Part shown: positions 7,545 through 15,991 of the stretch, one piece after another
Position numbering within the stretch: the first letter of the stretch is position 1
Layout of the letters: each line of letters starts with the position of its first letter
NCBI GenBank assembly: GCA_963819695.1
Contig: CAWFXD010000001.1
Span: 1,116,001 to 1,180,000 of the forward strand
Length of the DNA: 64,000 nucleotides
Direction of reading: 5' to 3'
Source: DASZIT01 sp963819695
GTDB lineage: Bacteria > Actinomycetota > Acidimicrobiia > Acidimicrobiales > RAAP-2
Translations under genes and position numbers: made by a program
The notes under the pieces: model-generated
Told to the model about the DNA's origin: nothing
The model's input: the letters and a program-made list of their open reading frames with translations, nothing else
The model's database searches: none

Positions 7545-9044
7545 GTGACAGAACTGACCCGGGCCGACGACGGAGAAGAAACGCAGCCGGGGCCGGTTGG
7601 CGTTGAGGATCCTCCAGGCGAGCCGGCCGAAAACGGGCGGACGGTGGTGTTCGTGGCCACCGCGCTCGGGGCGTTCATGGCCTCGTTGGATCTCTCCATC
7701 GTCAACGTTGCCTTCCCGGCTTTGGAGCACGCATTCCCTCACGACTCACGGGCGGCGCTGGCATGGGTCATCACCGGGTACAGCATCGTGTTCGGCTCCC
7801 TCCTGGTCACCGCCGGACGCACAGCCGACCGGCTCGGCAGTCGGCGCTTGTTCTTTTCCGGTTTGGCCGTCTTCAGTCTGGGGTCCGCCCTCTGCGGGTT
7901 GGCTCCGTCGGCGGCGCTACTCATTGCGGGCCGCTTGATCCAGGGTGCAGGAGCGGCCGCGATGTTGCCGGCGTCTCTGGCTCTGTTGCTTGGCGCCTTC
8001 CCGACCGAGCGTCGCTCCCAGGTCGTCGCCCTCTGGGGCGGCGTCGGGGCGTTGGCCGTGGCCACCGGTCCCTCGTTGGGTGCCGGGCTCATCTCCGCCG
8101 GCGGTTGGCGTCTGGTCTTCTATGTCAACCTGCCGATTGCCGCCTTTGCCTGGCTGGTCGGGCGCCGGGTGCTGACCGAGACGGCCTCGGCGGGAACCCA
8201 CGGCACACCGGACTATCTCGGGGTGGGGTTGGTAAGCCTCGGACTGGCCAGCTTGGTGTTGGCTATTTCCGAAGGTCCATCCTGGGGCTGGACGAACGGG
8301 CGCATCATTGGGCTCATCCTCGCCGCCGTAGTGCTGGTGGCCGTCTTCCTGCGCCGTTCCTCCCGTCACCCGCACCCGGTGTTGGACCTCACCCTCTTCT
8401 CCGCCCGATCCTTCAGTGTGGCCAATGCCGCCACGCTCCTCTATGCCATGGGCTTCTTTGCCATGTTGCTCGGCAACATCCTGTTCCTCACCAGTGTTTG
8501 GCACTATTCGATATTGAAGGCGGGTCTGGCAGTGACGCCGGGCCCATTGGTGGTGGCCGCAGTTTCCGCACCGGCTGGGCGATTGGCGGCCCGAATCGGA
8601 TTTCGTCCCGTGCTCCTGGTCGGTTTCTCCGTCTTCGTCGGGGGACTGGTGTTGTACGCGCTCGGGGTTGGGCTCACTCCCGACTATGTGTCGGAATGGC
8701 TGCCCGCCACCCTGATCACCGGCCTCGGGATCGGACTGACGTTTCCGGTCCTGAGCGCGGCGGCCGTCTCGAGCCTGCACCACCAGAGGTTCGCGGTCGG
8801 CAGCGCCGTCAATCAGACGGCGCGCCAGATCGGTGGGGCCTTCGGAGTCGCGGTTCTGGTGGTCATCCTCGGCGCACCGAATTCCGAAGCCGCAGCTCTT
8901 GGCACCTTCCGGCACCTCTGGCTGTACGCGGCGACCATGGCTCTCGCCTCCGGCCTGCTCTGCACGTTGCTCAAGCATCGGGTCGCACCCGCCGAGGCCA
9001 CCCAGGTGCCCCCGGTCGTGCGGGTCGGTGTCGCCGAGCCGTAG
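7545..9044 (+). CDS. DHA2-type 14-TM MFS drug exporter
   Basis: About 499 residues from a GTG that sits seven bases after a -10 box. A short hydrophilic N-terminus precedes helix 1 (VVFVATALGAFMASLDLSIVNVAFP), with the DHA2 motif of a conserved Asp/Ile/Val-Asn. Motif A is GRTADRLGSRRLF, and the motif C region is ALAVATGPSLGAGLISAGGWR. About 14 helices follow, which puts it in the EmrB/QacA-like drug:H+ antiporter family. The divergent HxlR gene is its likely repressor. An in-frame ATG at 7521 lies inside the palindrome and is unlikely to be the start. Confidence 0.9.
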   Translation: MTELTRADDGEETQPGPVGVEDPPGEPAENGRTVVFVATALGAFMASLDLSIVNVAFPALEHAFPHDSRAALAWVITGYSIVFGSLLVTAGRTADRLGSRRLFFSGLAVFSLGSALCGLAPSAALLIAGRLIQGAGAAAMLPASLALLLGAFPTERRSQVVALWGGVGALAVATGPSLGAGLISAGGWRLVFYVNLPIAAFAWLVGRRVLTETASAGTHGTPDYLGVGLVSLGLASLVLAISEGPSWGWTNGRIIGLILAAVVLVAVFLRRSSRHPHPVLDLTLFSARSFSVANAATLLYAMGFFAMLLGNILFLTSVWHYSILKAGLAVTPGPLVVAAVSAPAGRLAARIGFRPVLLVGFSVFVGGLVLYALGVGLTPDYVSEWLPATLITGLGIGLTFPVLSAAAVSSLHHQRFAVGSAVNQTARQIGGAFGVAVLVVILGAPNSEAAALGTFRHLWLYAATMALASGLLCTLLKHRVAPAEATQVPPVVRVGVAEP

Positions 9045-9480
9045 CCAGGCCTCTTAGATTCGTCGCGTTTCCGTCGCGGCAGTTTTCGGTCACCGGGTCG
9101 GCGCCTGTGAGCCAAGGCGGCGTCCGCGGTACCGCGGCCTTCAGGTTGACAGGAGCACCAGGTCCTCAGACCGTTTCCGGCGGCATGTTCAGCGAGACGG
9201 TCACCCCTCCCGGCGCTACTTGTTCCTATTCGATGGCTGGCAGCCGGGCGCTCAATCCTTTAGCCTCGTTCGGTCCCGCTGGCGTGGAGATCTGGTTTCG
9301 TCGCCCTGTGTGTCAGGCTTAATAGCCAAACTCGGGGCGCAAGTGCACGCTGGCAGGCGCGCTTCATCGGGAGCGATTTGTGGATAGCCGGAGCCGAAAC
9401 CGACGGCGATTCCGAGGGTCTCCGGCAAGGTACGGATCGAAAAGAAACCAACAGCCGGTCACGTTGGGGCGGCCGGGGCC
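9045..9480. other. Non-coding gap of about 430 bases
   Basis: Between the convergent MFS gene and the 13E12 HNH gene. No frame shows protein-like composition or a start with a ribosome site, and no strong hairpin, RNA gene or repeat was seen. Confidence 0.5.
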
Positions 9481-10574
9481 CTACTCCCGGGGTGGCGGAG
9501 GCCGTTGGTTCCGGAGCCGGTTGTGGAACCCGCACAGCAGCCGGCCGTTGGCAAAGGTGGTGGGGCCACCGTCGGTGTAGGGCTGGATGTGGTCGACCTG
9601 GCAGTCCACCGCCGGGCGGTCGCAGTAGGGGTGGGTGCACTCCCGGTCCCGGAGCTGGATGCCCCTCCGGGTCGCCCCGGTGAACAATCGGGCGGTGGCG
9701 CTGACCTGGACCCGGTCGGGGGGCTCGAAGACCGCCCGCTCGAAGTCGGCCCGGTCGAGCCAGGGGACCAATGACCCGGGGGTGACGGCCATCCCCTGGG
9801 CCAGCTCGCAGACCCGCCCGAGGGTCGGGAAGTCGATCATCACGTCGAACAGCGGCTTGGGGGGGATGCCGTCAGGCGGGGCGGTACGAGAGCGCTTGGC
9901 CATCTCGTCCAAGGCGTCGGCCCGGCGCTGGCCCGGGGTGCGACAGAGGTCGGAGGCTTTCGGGTCGAAGCCCAGTCGCTCCCTGGCATCCTTCCACTCC
10001 TCTTCGAAGAGCTCAGCCTCCAGGCGCTCGAGCTCGTCGGCGAAGATGGCCCCGCCGATGGGGTCGAGGGTCATCTTCCCGAGCCACATGTCGCCGGCCT
10101 TGACCAGATAGACGTCCCGGCGGTTGCGGCGCTCTTCGGCCGACTCCTCGGTGCCGTCGGGGTCGGCCAGCTGTTCCCAGTAGCCATCACCGGGTGAAGG
10201 CGGGGAGCGGCAAGGTCCGGCGTAGTCGACCAGCATCTTCTCGTCGCGGGCGAGGGCGTCCTCGGTCCGGGGGTTGCGGGCCCTGGCCACCAATCGAGGT
10301 GGGCGGCATTGACATCCCCGTCGGCCCAGGCCTTCGCGAACTCCGGGAGCTGGCGCCCATTCCGGGCCCGTCGGACCAGCCGCCCAGCTTCGGCTCGAGG
10401 GAGGTTCCCCTCGGCAGCGACCCAGCTGGCCGCACTCCGGGCTCCGTCGACCGCATATTCCCCCCAGGTGTCGAACTCCCCCACCGAGGCGGTGACGTAG
10501 GCGTCGAACTGGCTGCGCAGCCTCAGCAGGGTCTTGATCGACGCCGGGTCGTAACGGGGCCCGTCTTCGATCAA
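9481..10574 (-). pseudogene. DUF222/13E12-type HNH endonuclease protein, single-base frameshift
   Basis: The N-terminal half (DUF222: SIKTLLRLRSQFDAYVTASV, DGARSAASWVAAEGNLPRAE, LPEFAKAWADGDVNAAHLD) starts from a TTG at 10574. The C-terminal half (VARARNPRTEDALARDEKML, ..., ECTHPYCDRPAVDCQVDHI, GGPTTFANGRLLCGFHN) is one frame over and holds the HNH nuclease motif. The switch is near 10290, where one extra T would restore HLD-LVARARN and give about 364 residues, a normal length. This family is abundant in actinobacterial genomes (the mycobacterial 13E12 repeat), is probably mobile or selfish, and is of unclear function. Confidence 0.85.
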
Positions 10575-10661
10575 CGCTCTACGTTCTGGCTGAGGACACC
10601 GAGATCCATGGGGCCAATTCCACCACCGGGGTGTGACTCTCGAGGAGGCATTTGCCCTGGT

Positions 10662-10692
10662 CCTTGCACGAAACCTTGCACGAAACCTTGCA
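10662..10692. repeat. 12-bp tandem repeat, 2.6 copies
   Basis: CCTTGCACGAAA occurs twice in a row, followed by a partial CCTTGCA, between the HNH gene start and the oxidoreductase. No coding role seen. Confidence 0.7.
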
Positions 10693-10847
10693 GAATCAGA
10701 AAGAAAAATTGGAAAAGAATTCGGTGCGGTCGTAGCCCGATGTACTCGAGGTCGAACGACGAGGATTTGGCTACCGGGTTCCTTGATCGCTCTATCCTGA
10801 AAATTCTTCGACGAAGCAGGGAAGGTGCCCCATGAAAGAGCCCATCG

Positions 10848-11813
10848 ATGGCTGAGGCCCTGCGGTGGGGAGTGATCGGCACGGGTTCGATCGCCTCCAC
10901 ATTCGCGACCGATCTGGCGTTGACCGACTCGGGGTTGATCATGGCCGTCGGATCGCGGCGCCAGGAGTCGGCGGACCGTTTCAGTGACCGGTTCGGGATA
11001 CCCAACCGGCATGCGTCGTACGACGGGCTGGTGGATGATCCCGAGGTAGATGCGGTCTACGTCGCCACACCCCATCCCATGCACCTCGCCGCCGCGCTCT
11101 TGGCGCTCGAGCACGGGAAGCCGGCGCTGGTCGAAAAGGCGTTCACCATGAACGCGTCCGAGGCGCGCACATTGGTCGACGCGGCAAGAGACAAAGGCCT
11201 CTTCTTGATGGAGGCGATGTGGACGCGGTTTCTTCCCCACATGGTCGAGATCCGCCGGCTCCTCGATGAAGGGGTGCTTGGCGAGATCGTCACGGTCACC
11301 GCCGACTTCGGCCGCTGGTTCCCGCCCAACCCCGAATCGAGATTGTTCGCGCCGGAATTGGGCGGCAGCGCACTGCTCGATCTGGGGGTCTACCCGGTGT
11401 CGTTCGCGTCGATGGTCCTCGGGACACCGGATCGGATTGCGGCCATGGTCGAGCCGTCGTTCACCGGAGTGGATGGCCAGGTATCGATGCTCTTCGGTTA
11501 CCAGAATGGAGCCCAGGCGATGCTCAGCTGCACGTCGAGTGCCACCAGCCCGACCCGGGGCACCATTGTCGGGACCGATGCCCGCATCGAGATCGACGAA
11601 GACTTCTACCGTCCGGTCGGTTTCACCCTGGTGCCCCGACGCGGCACCCCGTCCCGAGTCGACTTCCCGCGACCCGGGCGCGGGCTCAGCCACGAAGCTG
11701 ACGAGGTTGCCCGCTGCCTCCGGGCGGGACTTGTGGAGAGCCCGGTAATGCCATTGGATGAAAGCATTTCGATCATGGAGACGCTGGACACTGTGCTCAC
11801 CCACTCCAAATGA
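10848..11813 (+). CDS. Gfo/Idh/MocA family NAD(P)-dependent oxidoreductase
   Basis: 321 residues. Rossmann nucleotide-binding start WGVIGTGSIASTFATDL, then YVATPHPMHLAAALLALEHG and the family motif EKAFTMN (the EKP-like Lys of Gfo/Idh/MocA enzymes, here EKA). The C-terminal alpha/beta domain shows GGSALLDLGVYPVSFASMVLG. Such enzymes oxidise or reduce sugars and polyols or trans-dihydrodiols. It lies just upstream of a sugar ABC importer on the same strand, so a role in catabolism of the imported sugar is plausible (inference). A 7-codon reading frame with a better ribosome site starts at 10832 and ends inside this gene. Confidence 0.88.
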   Translation: MAEALRWGVIGTGSIASTFATDLALTDSGLIMAVGSRRQESADRFSDRFGIPNRHASYDGLVDDPEVDAVYVATPHPMHLAAALLALEHGKPALVEKAFTMNASEARTLVDAARDKGLFLMEAMWTRFLPHMVEIRRLLDEGVLGEIVTVTADFGRWFPPNPESRLFAPELGGSALLDLGVYPVSFASMVLGTPDRIAAMVEPSFTGVDGQVSMLFGYQNGAQAMLSCTSSATSPTRGTIVGTDARIEIDEDFYRPVGFTLVPRRGTPSRVDFPRPGRGLSHEADEVARCLRAGLVESPVMPLDESISIMETLDTVLTHSK

Positions 11814-11956
11814 CCCATCCGAGGAATGCGGGTCCGACCAGCCGCTATGAAAAAACCGTCACGCAATAGTCATTGTGTTGTAACGTCATTCGCAGGCCCG
11901 AAAAATCGAGCTTCGACAGCGGTCAATGAACGAATCACTAGCCGGGGGGAATCACC

Positions 11957-13204
11957 TTGAAACTCAACAGTAAGAGGGTACTCGTGACGATGTTGTTGGT
12001 GGGGGGACTCATTGCCACCGCCTGTAGCAGCAACAACTCATCGTCCACCACCACGACGACATCAGGATCCGGAGGGACCTCGGGCCTCACCACAAGCTCG
12101 TTCGACGTCAATTTCACGGCGATGCCGAAGCTGAAGAGCCTGACCACTTCGGGCTCGGGCCTCGTGGGTGTCATCTTGCCTGACACCACGTCCTCGACGC
12201 GCTACGTCAACTTCGACGCGCCGTACCTGACCAAGGCATTCCAGCAGGCCGGTTACAGTGCTTCGGACTTCAAGATCGACAACGCCCAGGGAGTCGACGC
12301 CACCCAGGTGGCCGACGCACAAGCCGACATCACGCTGGGTGCGAAGGTCCTTATCTTCGACCCGCTCGACAGCACGACAGGTGCCCAGGTCCAGCAGCTC
12401 GCTGCCGCCCACGGGGTGCAGCTGATCAGCTACGACCGTGCCACCTTCGTCGGGACCAACACCTACTACGTCAGCTTCGACAACGTCCAAGTCGGCAAAC
12501 TCATCGGCCAGGGCTTCGAAGACTGTGTGACTGCTTGGAACGTGAGCAGCCCCCAGGTCTTCACACTCAACGGCGGTGAGGACACAGACCCCAACGCCGT
12601 GTCGTTCGCCCAGGGATACAACTCGGTGATCTGGGGCAACACGAAGACCCCCCAGCCGGCTGGCACGACGAACAGCAAGGGCTACACCCTCGTCGGCGAC
12701 CAGATCACCCCCAACTGGGTGAACGCAACCGGTGCGACCATCTTCCAGCAGCAGTTCACCGCTCACCCGACGATCAACGCCACCGTTGAGGCCAACGACG
12801 GATTGGCGAACGTGGTGATCGGGGTCTTGAAGAACGCCGGCGTGGGGCCGAAGAAGATCCCGACGACCGGACAGGACGCCACCTTGCAGGGGATGCAGTG
12901 GATCCTCCAGGGTTACCAGTGCGGGTCGGTCTACAAGCCGGTCTACCAGGAGGCACAGGACGCCGTCGCCATCGCGACGTACCTTCGTGCCGGCAAGACC
13001 CCTCCCTCGTCGCTGGTGAACTCGACAACGACGCCGCCTTCCGGCGTGACCGGGACGTCGCAGCCGGCGTCGCTCCTCACCCCGCTTTGGGTGACCGCGT
13101 CGAATATGAACGCGACCGTGATCAAGGATCAGTTCATCTCGGCATCGGCCCTCTGCACAGCGGTGGGAGCGAGCGCCTGCAGTAGCGCCGGCATCACCCC
13201 TTGA
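11957..13204 (+). CDS. Sugar ABC transporter substrate-binding lipoprotein
   Basis: 415 residues with a lipoprotein signal (MKLNSKRVLVTMLLVGG, lipobox LIATAC, Cys near 23) and a Ser/Thr/Gly linker. The periplasmic-binding-protein type 1 fold follows (VGVILPDTTSSTRYVNFDAPYLTKAF, AKVLIFDPLDSTTGAQVQQLAAAHGVQLISYDR, VEANDGLANVVIGVLKNAGV, PTTGQDATLQGMQWILQGYQ). It most resembles xylose/ribose-type binding proteins. TTG start with a GGGGGGA site six bases upstream. Followed by a hairpin and then the ATPase and permease. The exact sugar cannot be read from the sequence. Confidence 0.88.
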   Translation: MKLNSKRVLVTMLLVGGLIATACSSNNSSSTTTTTSGSGGTSGLTTSSFDVNFTAMPKLKSLTTSGSGLVGVILPDTTSSTRYVNFDAPYLTKAFQQAGYSASDFKIDNAQGVDATQVADAQADITLGAKVLIFDPLDSTTGAQVQQLAAAHGVQLISYDRATFVGTNTYYVSFDNVQVGKLIGQGFEDCVTAWNVSSPQVFTLNGGEDTDPNAVSFAQGYNSVIWGNTKTPQPAGTTNSKGYTLVGDQITPNWVNATGATIFQQQFTAHPTINATVEANDGLANVVIGVLKNAGVGPKKIPTTGQDATLQGMQWILQGYQCGSVYKPVYQEAQDAVAIATYLRAGKTPPSSLVNSTTTPPSGVTGTSQPASLLTPLWVTASNMNATVIKDQFISASALCTAVGASACSSAGITP

Positions 13205-13228
13205 ACCGTTGATCCCGACCTGACGTTT

Positions 13229-13261
13229 GGGACCGCCACCGCGTCGTGCGGCGGCGGTCCC
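13229..13261 (+). terminator. Hairpin between binding-protein and ATPase genes
   Basis: Stem GGGACCGCC (13229-13237) with GGCGGTCCC (13253-13261). In ABC importer operons such a structure after the binding-protein gene commonly protects its message or partly terminates, so the binding protein is made in excess. That role is inferred here. Confidence 0.6.
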
Positions 13262-13313
13262 GCTGTCCGGGCGTCTTATACCGTAGTTTTTGGGGCGAGA
13301 TGAAAGTGACGAG

Positions 13314-14120
13314 ATGGCCGAGACGGATGTAGAAGAGCCTCTTCTGAGGCTGCAGGGGATTTACAAGACTTTCGGTGCGGTCCAGGCCCTGGCCGACGTC
13401 GACCTCGAACTGCCCGCCGGACAGATAACCGCACTGTGCGGCGACAATGGTGCCGGCAAGTCCGTCCTCGTGAAGTGCATCGCGGGAACCCACGAGCCCG
13501 ACGCGGGGTCAATGTTCTGGGAGGGCCGTCATGTCCGCATCCGTAATGCGCACGACGCCGCTGCCCTCGGGATCGAGACCGTCTACCAGGACCTCGCTCT
13601 CGCAGACAACCTCGACATCGTTCAGAACATGTTCCTCGGCCGTGAGCGCCTCCGTTATCGCCAACTCGACGAGAACGACATGGAGCGTGCCGCCGCCGAG
13701 ACACTCGCCAGCCTGCGCGTGACGACGGTGAGGTCGATTCGGCAGCCGGTTGGATCGCTCTCCGGAGGGCAGCGGCAATCGGTGGCGGTGGCGAAAGCAG
13801 TGATGTGGAACTCCAAGCTCGTGGTCATGGACGAGCCGACCGCGGCTCTCGGGGTGACCCAGACGACGATGGTGCTCGACCTCATGCGACGCCTGCGTGA
13901 CCACGGTTTGGCCGTCCTCATGATCTCCCACAACTTGAACGATGTCTTCGCGGTGGGCGACCGGATGGCGGTCCTGTACCTGGGGAGGATGGTTGTGCAG
14001 GACCAGGCGTCCGCGTTCGACCGTCAAAGCCTGGTCGAATACATGACCACCGGAGGTCTGGGCGTGACAGCCGCAGGGCTGCCCACGGGAAAGGGAGCGG
14101 CCGAGCATGGCAGAGGTTGA
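13314..14120 (+). CDS. Sugar ABC transporter ATP-binding protein, single nucleotide-binding domain
   Basis: About 268 residues. Walker A CGDNGAGKSVLVK, Q-loop VYQDLALADNL, signature GSLSGGQRQSVAVAKA, Walker B KLVVMDEPTAALG, switch His in LMISHNLNDVF. Only one ATPase domain is present, unlike the double-domain XylG/RbsA proteins, so it resembles the FrcA type and probably works as a homodimer. The ATG at 13314 is taken as start; a TTG at 13290 is possible. Its end overlaps the permease start by 14 bases. Confidence 0.9.
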   Translation: MAETDVEEPLLRLQGIYKTFGAVQALADVDLELPAGQITALCGDNGAGKSVLVKCIAGTHEPDAGSMFWEGRHVRIRNAHDAAALGIETVYQDLALADNLDIVQNMFLGRERLRYRQLDENDMERAAAETLASLRVTTVRSIRQPVGSLSGGQRQSVAVAKAVMWNSKLVVMDEPTAALGVTQTTMVLDLMRRLRDHGLAVLMISHNLNDVFAVGDRMAVLYLGRMVVQDQASAFDRQSLVEYMTTGGLGVTAAGLPTGKGAAEHGRG

Positions 14121-15501
14121 TTCTGGCCCGGGTCCGGATATCGCCGGCGCGTCGCCGGCTCCGGATGGTGAGCCGCAAGACCCACAAAGAGGAGAGCCGG
14201 TCGACCTCACCGCAGCTCCAGGAGGCGCGGCGCCCCTCGTCCCCGCGGAGATAGTCGCGCAGACCCTGCCCGAATACCTGCGAGCTTTGTTGCTCCGCGT
14301 CAAGGGCGGGGAGAGCGGCATGTTGCCGGTCATCCTGGCGCTGGTCATCCTGGTCGTCGTCTTCGAAGCGATCAGCCCGAACCACGTCTTTCTCCACGCC
14401 ACCAACATCGTGAATCTCTTTCAACAGAGCGCCTTCTTCATCGTGTTCGCGATGGCCGAGATCTTCGTCCTGCTGCTTGGAGAGATCGACCTGTCCATCG
14501 GCTATGTGGGCCCGGTGGGCGCGGTAATCGCAGTGCAGCTCGTACAGCCTCGAACGACCAACTGGCCGTGGGAGGCTGCCATCGTCGTGGCGTTGCTCGT
14601 GTGCGCGGTGATCGGTGCGATTCAGGGTTCGTTGATAACTCGCCTTCGGCTCCCATCGTTCATTGTCACCCTCGCAGGACTTCTCATCTTCAACGGGGTG
14701 CTGCTGATCATCCTGGGGTTGGGTCCGTTCTCCGGCTATCCGAGCCTCATCGGCCGGTCATCCAACCTGCATGCGCTATACGCACTCATGTGGGGACACG
14801 TCAGCCCGCTCGTGGGCTGGATCGTCATGATCGCCATCGTGGGCCTCACGAGCCTGGGCATGTTCTTCCGCGACACCAGGCGCCGCCGGAGCGGGCTGGT
14901 GGCGCCGCCGCTGAGCCTGACTCTCATTAAGATCGCGTTCATGGCCGCCGTCGGGACAGGGGTCGTGGTCATCTGCAACCTCAACCGTGCCACCATCGGC
15001 ACCCTGGAGGGCGTTCCGTACGTGGTATTCATCGTTCTGGGAATGCTGGTGATCTGGAGCTTCCTGCTCCAGCGCATGCGCTTCGGGCGCTATGTCTACG
15101 CCATCGGCGGCAACCCCGAGGCGGCGCGCCGGGCGGGGATCAATGTCGCGATGATCCGCACTTGGGCGTTCATCCTCTGTGCCGTCACCGCGGGCGTCGC
15201 CGGACTGCTCTACGCCTCCTACCTGGGAGGCATGTCGAACAACGTGAACGGTGGCCAGCTGGTGCTCTACGCCGTTGCCGCAGCCGTCATAGGCGGAACA
15301 TCGCTGTTCGGGGGTAGGGGGAGGATCGCCCACGGAGTCCTCGGGGGACTCGTGATCGGCGGTATCTACAACGGCATCTATCTCCTGGGGCTGTCGGCCC
15401 AGTGGCAATACATCATCACCGGTTTCGTGCTCATCGTCGCGGTTACCGTCGACGCGCTCAGTCGTCGGGGCACCACGGTCGGCGGCCTCGCCGGTCGATG
15501 A
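14107..15501 (+). CDS. Sugar ABC transporter permease (BPD_transp_2, XylH/RbsC-like)
   Basis: 464 residues. A Pro/Gly-rich cytoplasmic N-terminus of about 75 residues precedes multiple helices (LPVILALVILVVVFEAIS, FFIVFAMAEIFVLLLGEIDLS, IVTLAGLLIFNGVLLIILGLG, ..., QYIITGFVLIVAVTVDALSRR). The EIDLSIG and GGNPEAARRAGI segments are family landmarks of ribose/xylose-type permeases, the second being the coupling-loop region that contacts the ATPase. GGGAG lies upstream of the ATG, which is inside the ATPase gene. Confidence 0.9.
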   Translation: MAEVDSGPGPDIAGASPAPDGEPQDPQRGEPVDLTAAPGGAAPLVPAEIVAQTLPEYLRALLLRVKGGESGMLPVILALVILVVVFEAISPNHVFLHATNIVNLFQQSAFFIVFAMAEIFVLLLGEIDLSIGYVGPVGAVIAVQLVQPRTTNWPWEAAIVVALLVCAVIGAIQGSLITRLRLPSFIVTLAGLLIFNGVLLIILGLGPFSGYPSLIGRSSNLHALYALMWGHVSPLVGWIVMIAIVGLTSLGMFFRDTRRRRSGLVAPPLSLTLIKIAFMAAVGTGVVVICNLNRATIGTLEGVPYVVFIVLGMLVIWSFLLQRMRFGRYVYAIGGNPEAARRAGINVAMIRTWAFILCAVTAGVAGLLYASYLGGMSNNVNGGQLVLYAVAAAVIGGTSLFGGRGRIAHGVLGGLVIGGIYNGIYLLGLSAQWQYIITGFVLIVAVTVDALSRRGTTVGGLAGR

Positions 15502-15523
15502 GGAGGATCTCGCGCCGTCGGCG

Positions 15524-15625
15524 ATGAGCGGCTCCGACACCATCGGTGTCGGCCTTGTCGGCTACGGGTTGTCGGGGCGGGTCTTCGACACCCAACCGAC
15601 CCGCCGCCTCGGTCCTACCTGCTGA
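15524..15625 (+). pseudogene. Truncated Gfo/Idh/MocA N-terminus (remnant)
   Basis: A 33-codon frame, 22 bases after the permease, encodes MSGSDTIGVGLVGYGLSGRVFD, the Rossmann start of a Gfo/Idh/MocA oxidoreductase, then loses similarity and stops. AGGAGG is present upstream. It looks like the stump of a sugar dehydrogenase that once ended the importer operon. About 90 bases of unrecognised sequence separate it from the next gene. Confidence 0.5.
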
Positions 15626-15715
15626 GCGACCGGGCGGCGCAGATCGACGCACCGGACCTTCGGGAGTCGGCGCGAGAATTGCCTGGGTGATGAGGAGTGC
15701 ACGACACGGCACGAG

Positions 15716-15991
15716 TTATCCGATCGGGTCGGGTGTGGCGTCCTTCTCGTCCTGCAGGTAGGGGACTGGATGGTTCGCACCCATCTCGCTGAAGCGCTCG
15801 TTGAGGGCGTGGGCGATCACGTCATGGTCATGGGTGCTGGGCCGGAGGGCGCCGTAGAGAAACGCTTCCAGCTGTAGGTGGGTGCTCATCCCTCCGAGTT
15901 CGAAATAGCGCAGCCAAAGCTCACCGTGGGTGAGATCCGCTTCCTGGCGGTACCGGTCCAGCACATCAGCCGGGGCATTAGCCATGGTCAC
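15716..15991 (-). CDS. Small hypothetical protein
   Basis: 91 residues, not recognised. Soluble and probably helical: ANAPADVLDRYRQEADLTHGE, LWLRYFELGGMSTHLQLEAFLYGAL, HDHDVIAHALNERFSEMG. It overlaps the end of the upstream STAS-GAF-ANTAR gene by 14 bases, so it is very likely co-translated with that regulator and may act with it (inference). ATG at 15985 is an alternative start. Confidence 0.65.
   Translation of the reverse strand: MTMANAPADVLDRYRQEADLTHGELWLRYFELGGMSTHLQLEAFLYGALRPSTHDHDVIAHALNERFSEMGANHPVPYLQDEKDATPDPIG

Noticed and set aside
10575..11804. Leftward open frame extending the HNH gene through the oxidoreductase
   Set aside because: It is antisense to a clear Gfo/Idh/MocA gene. 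Family similarity begins only at the TTG near 10574.
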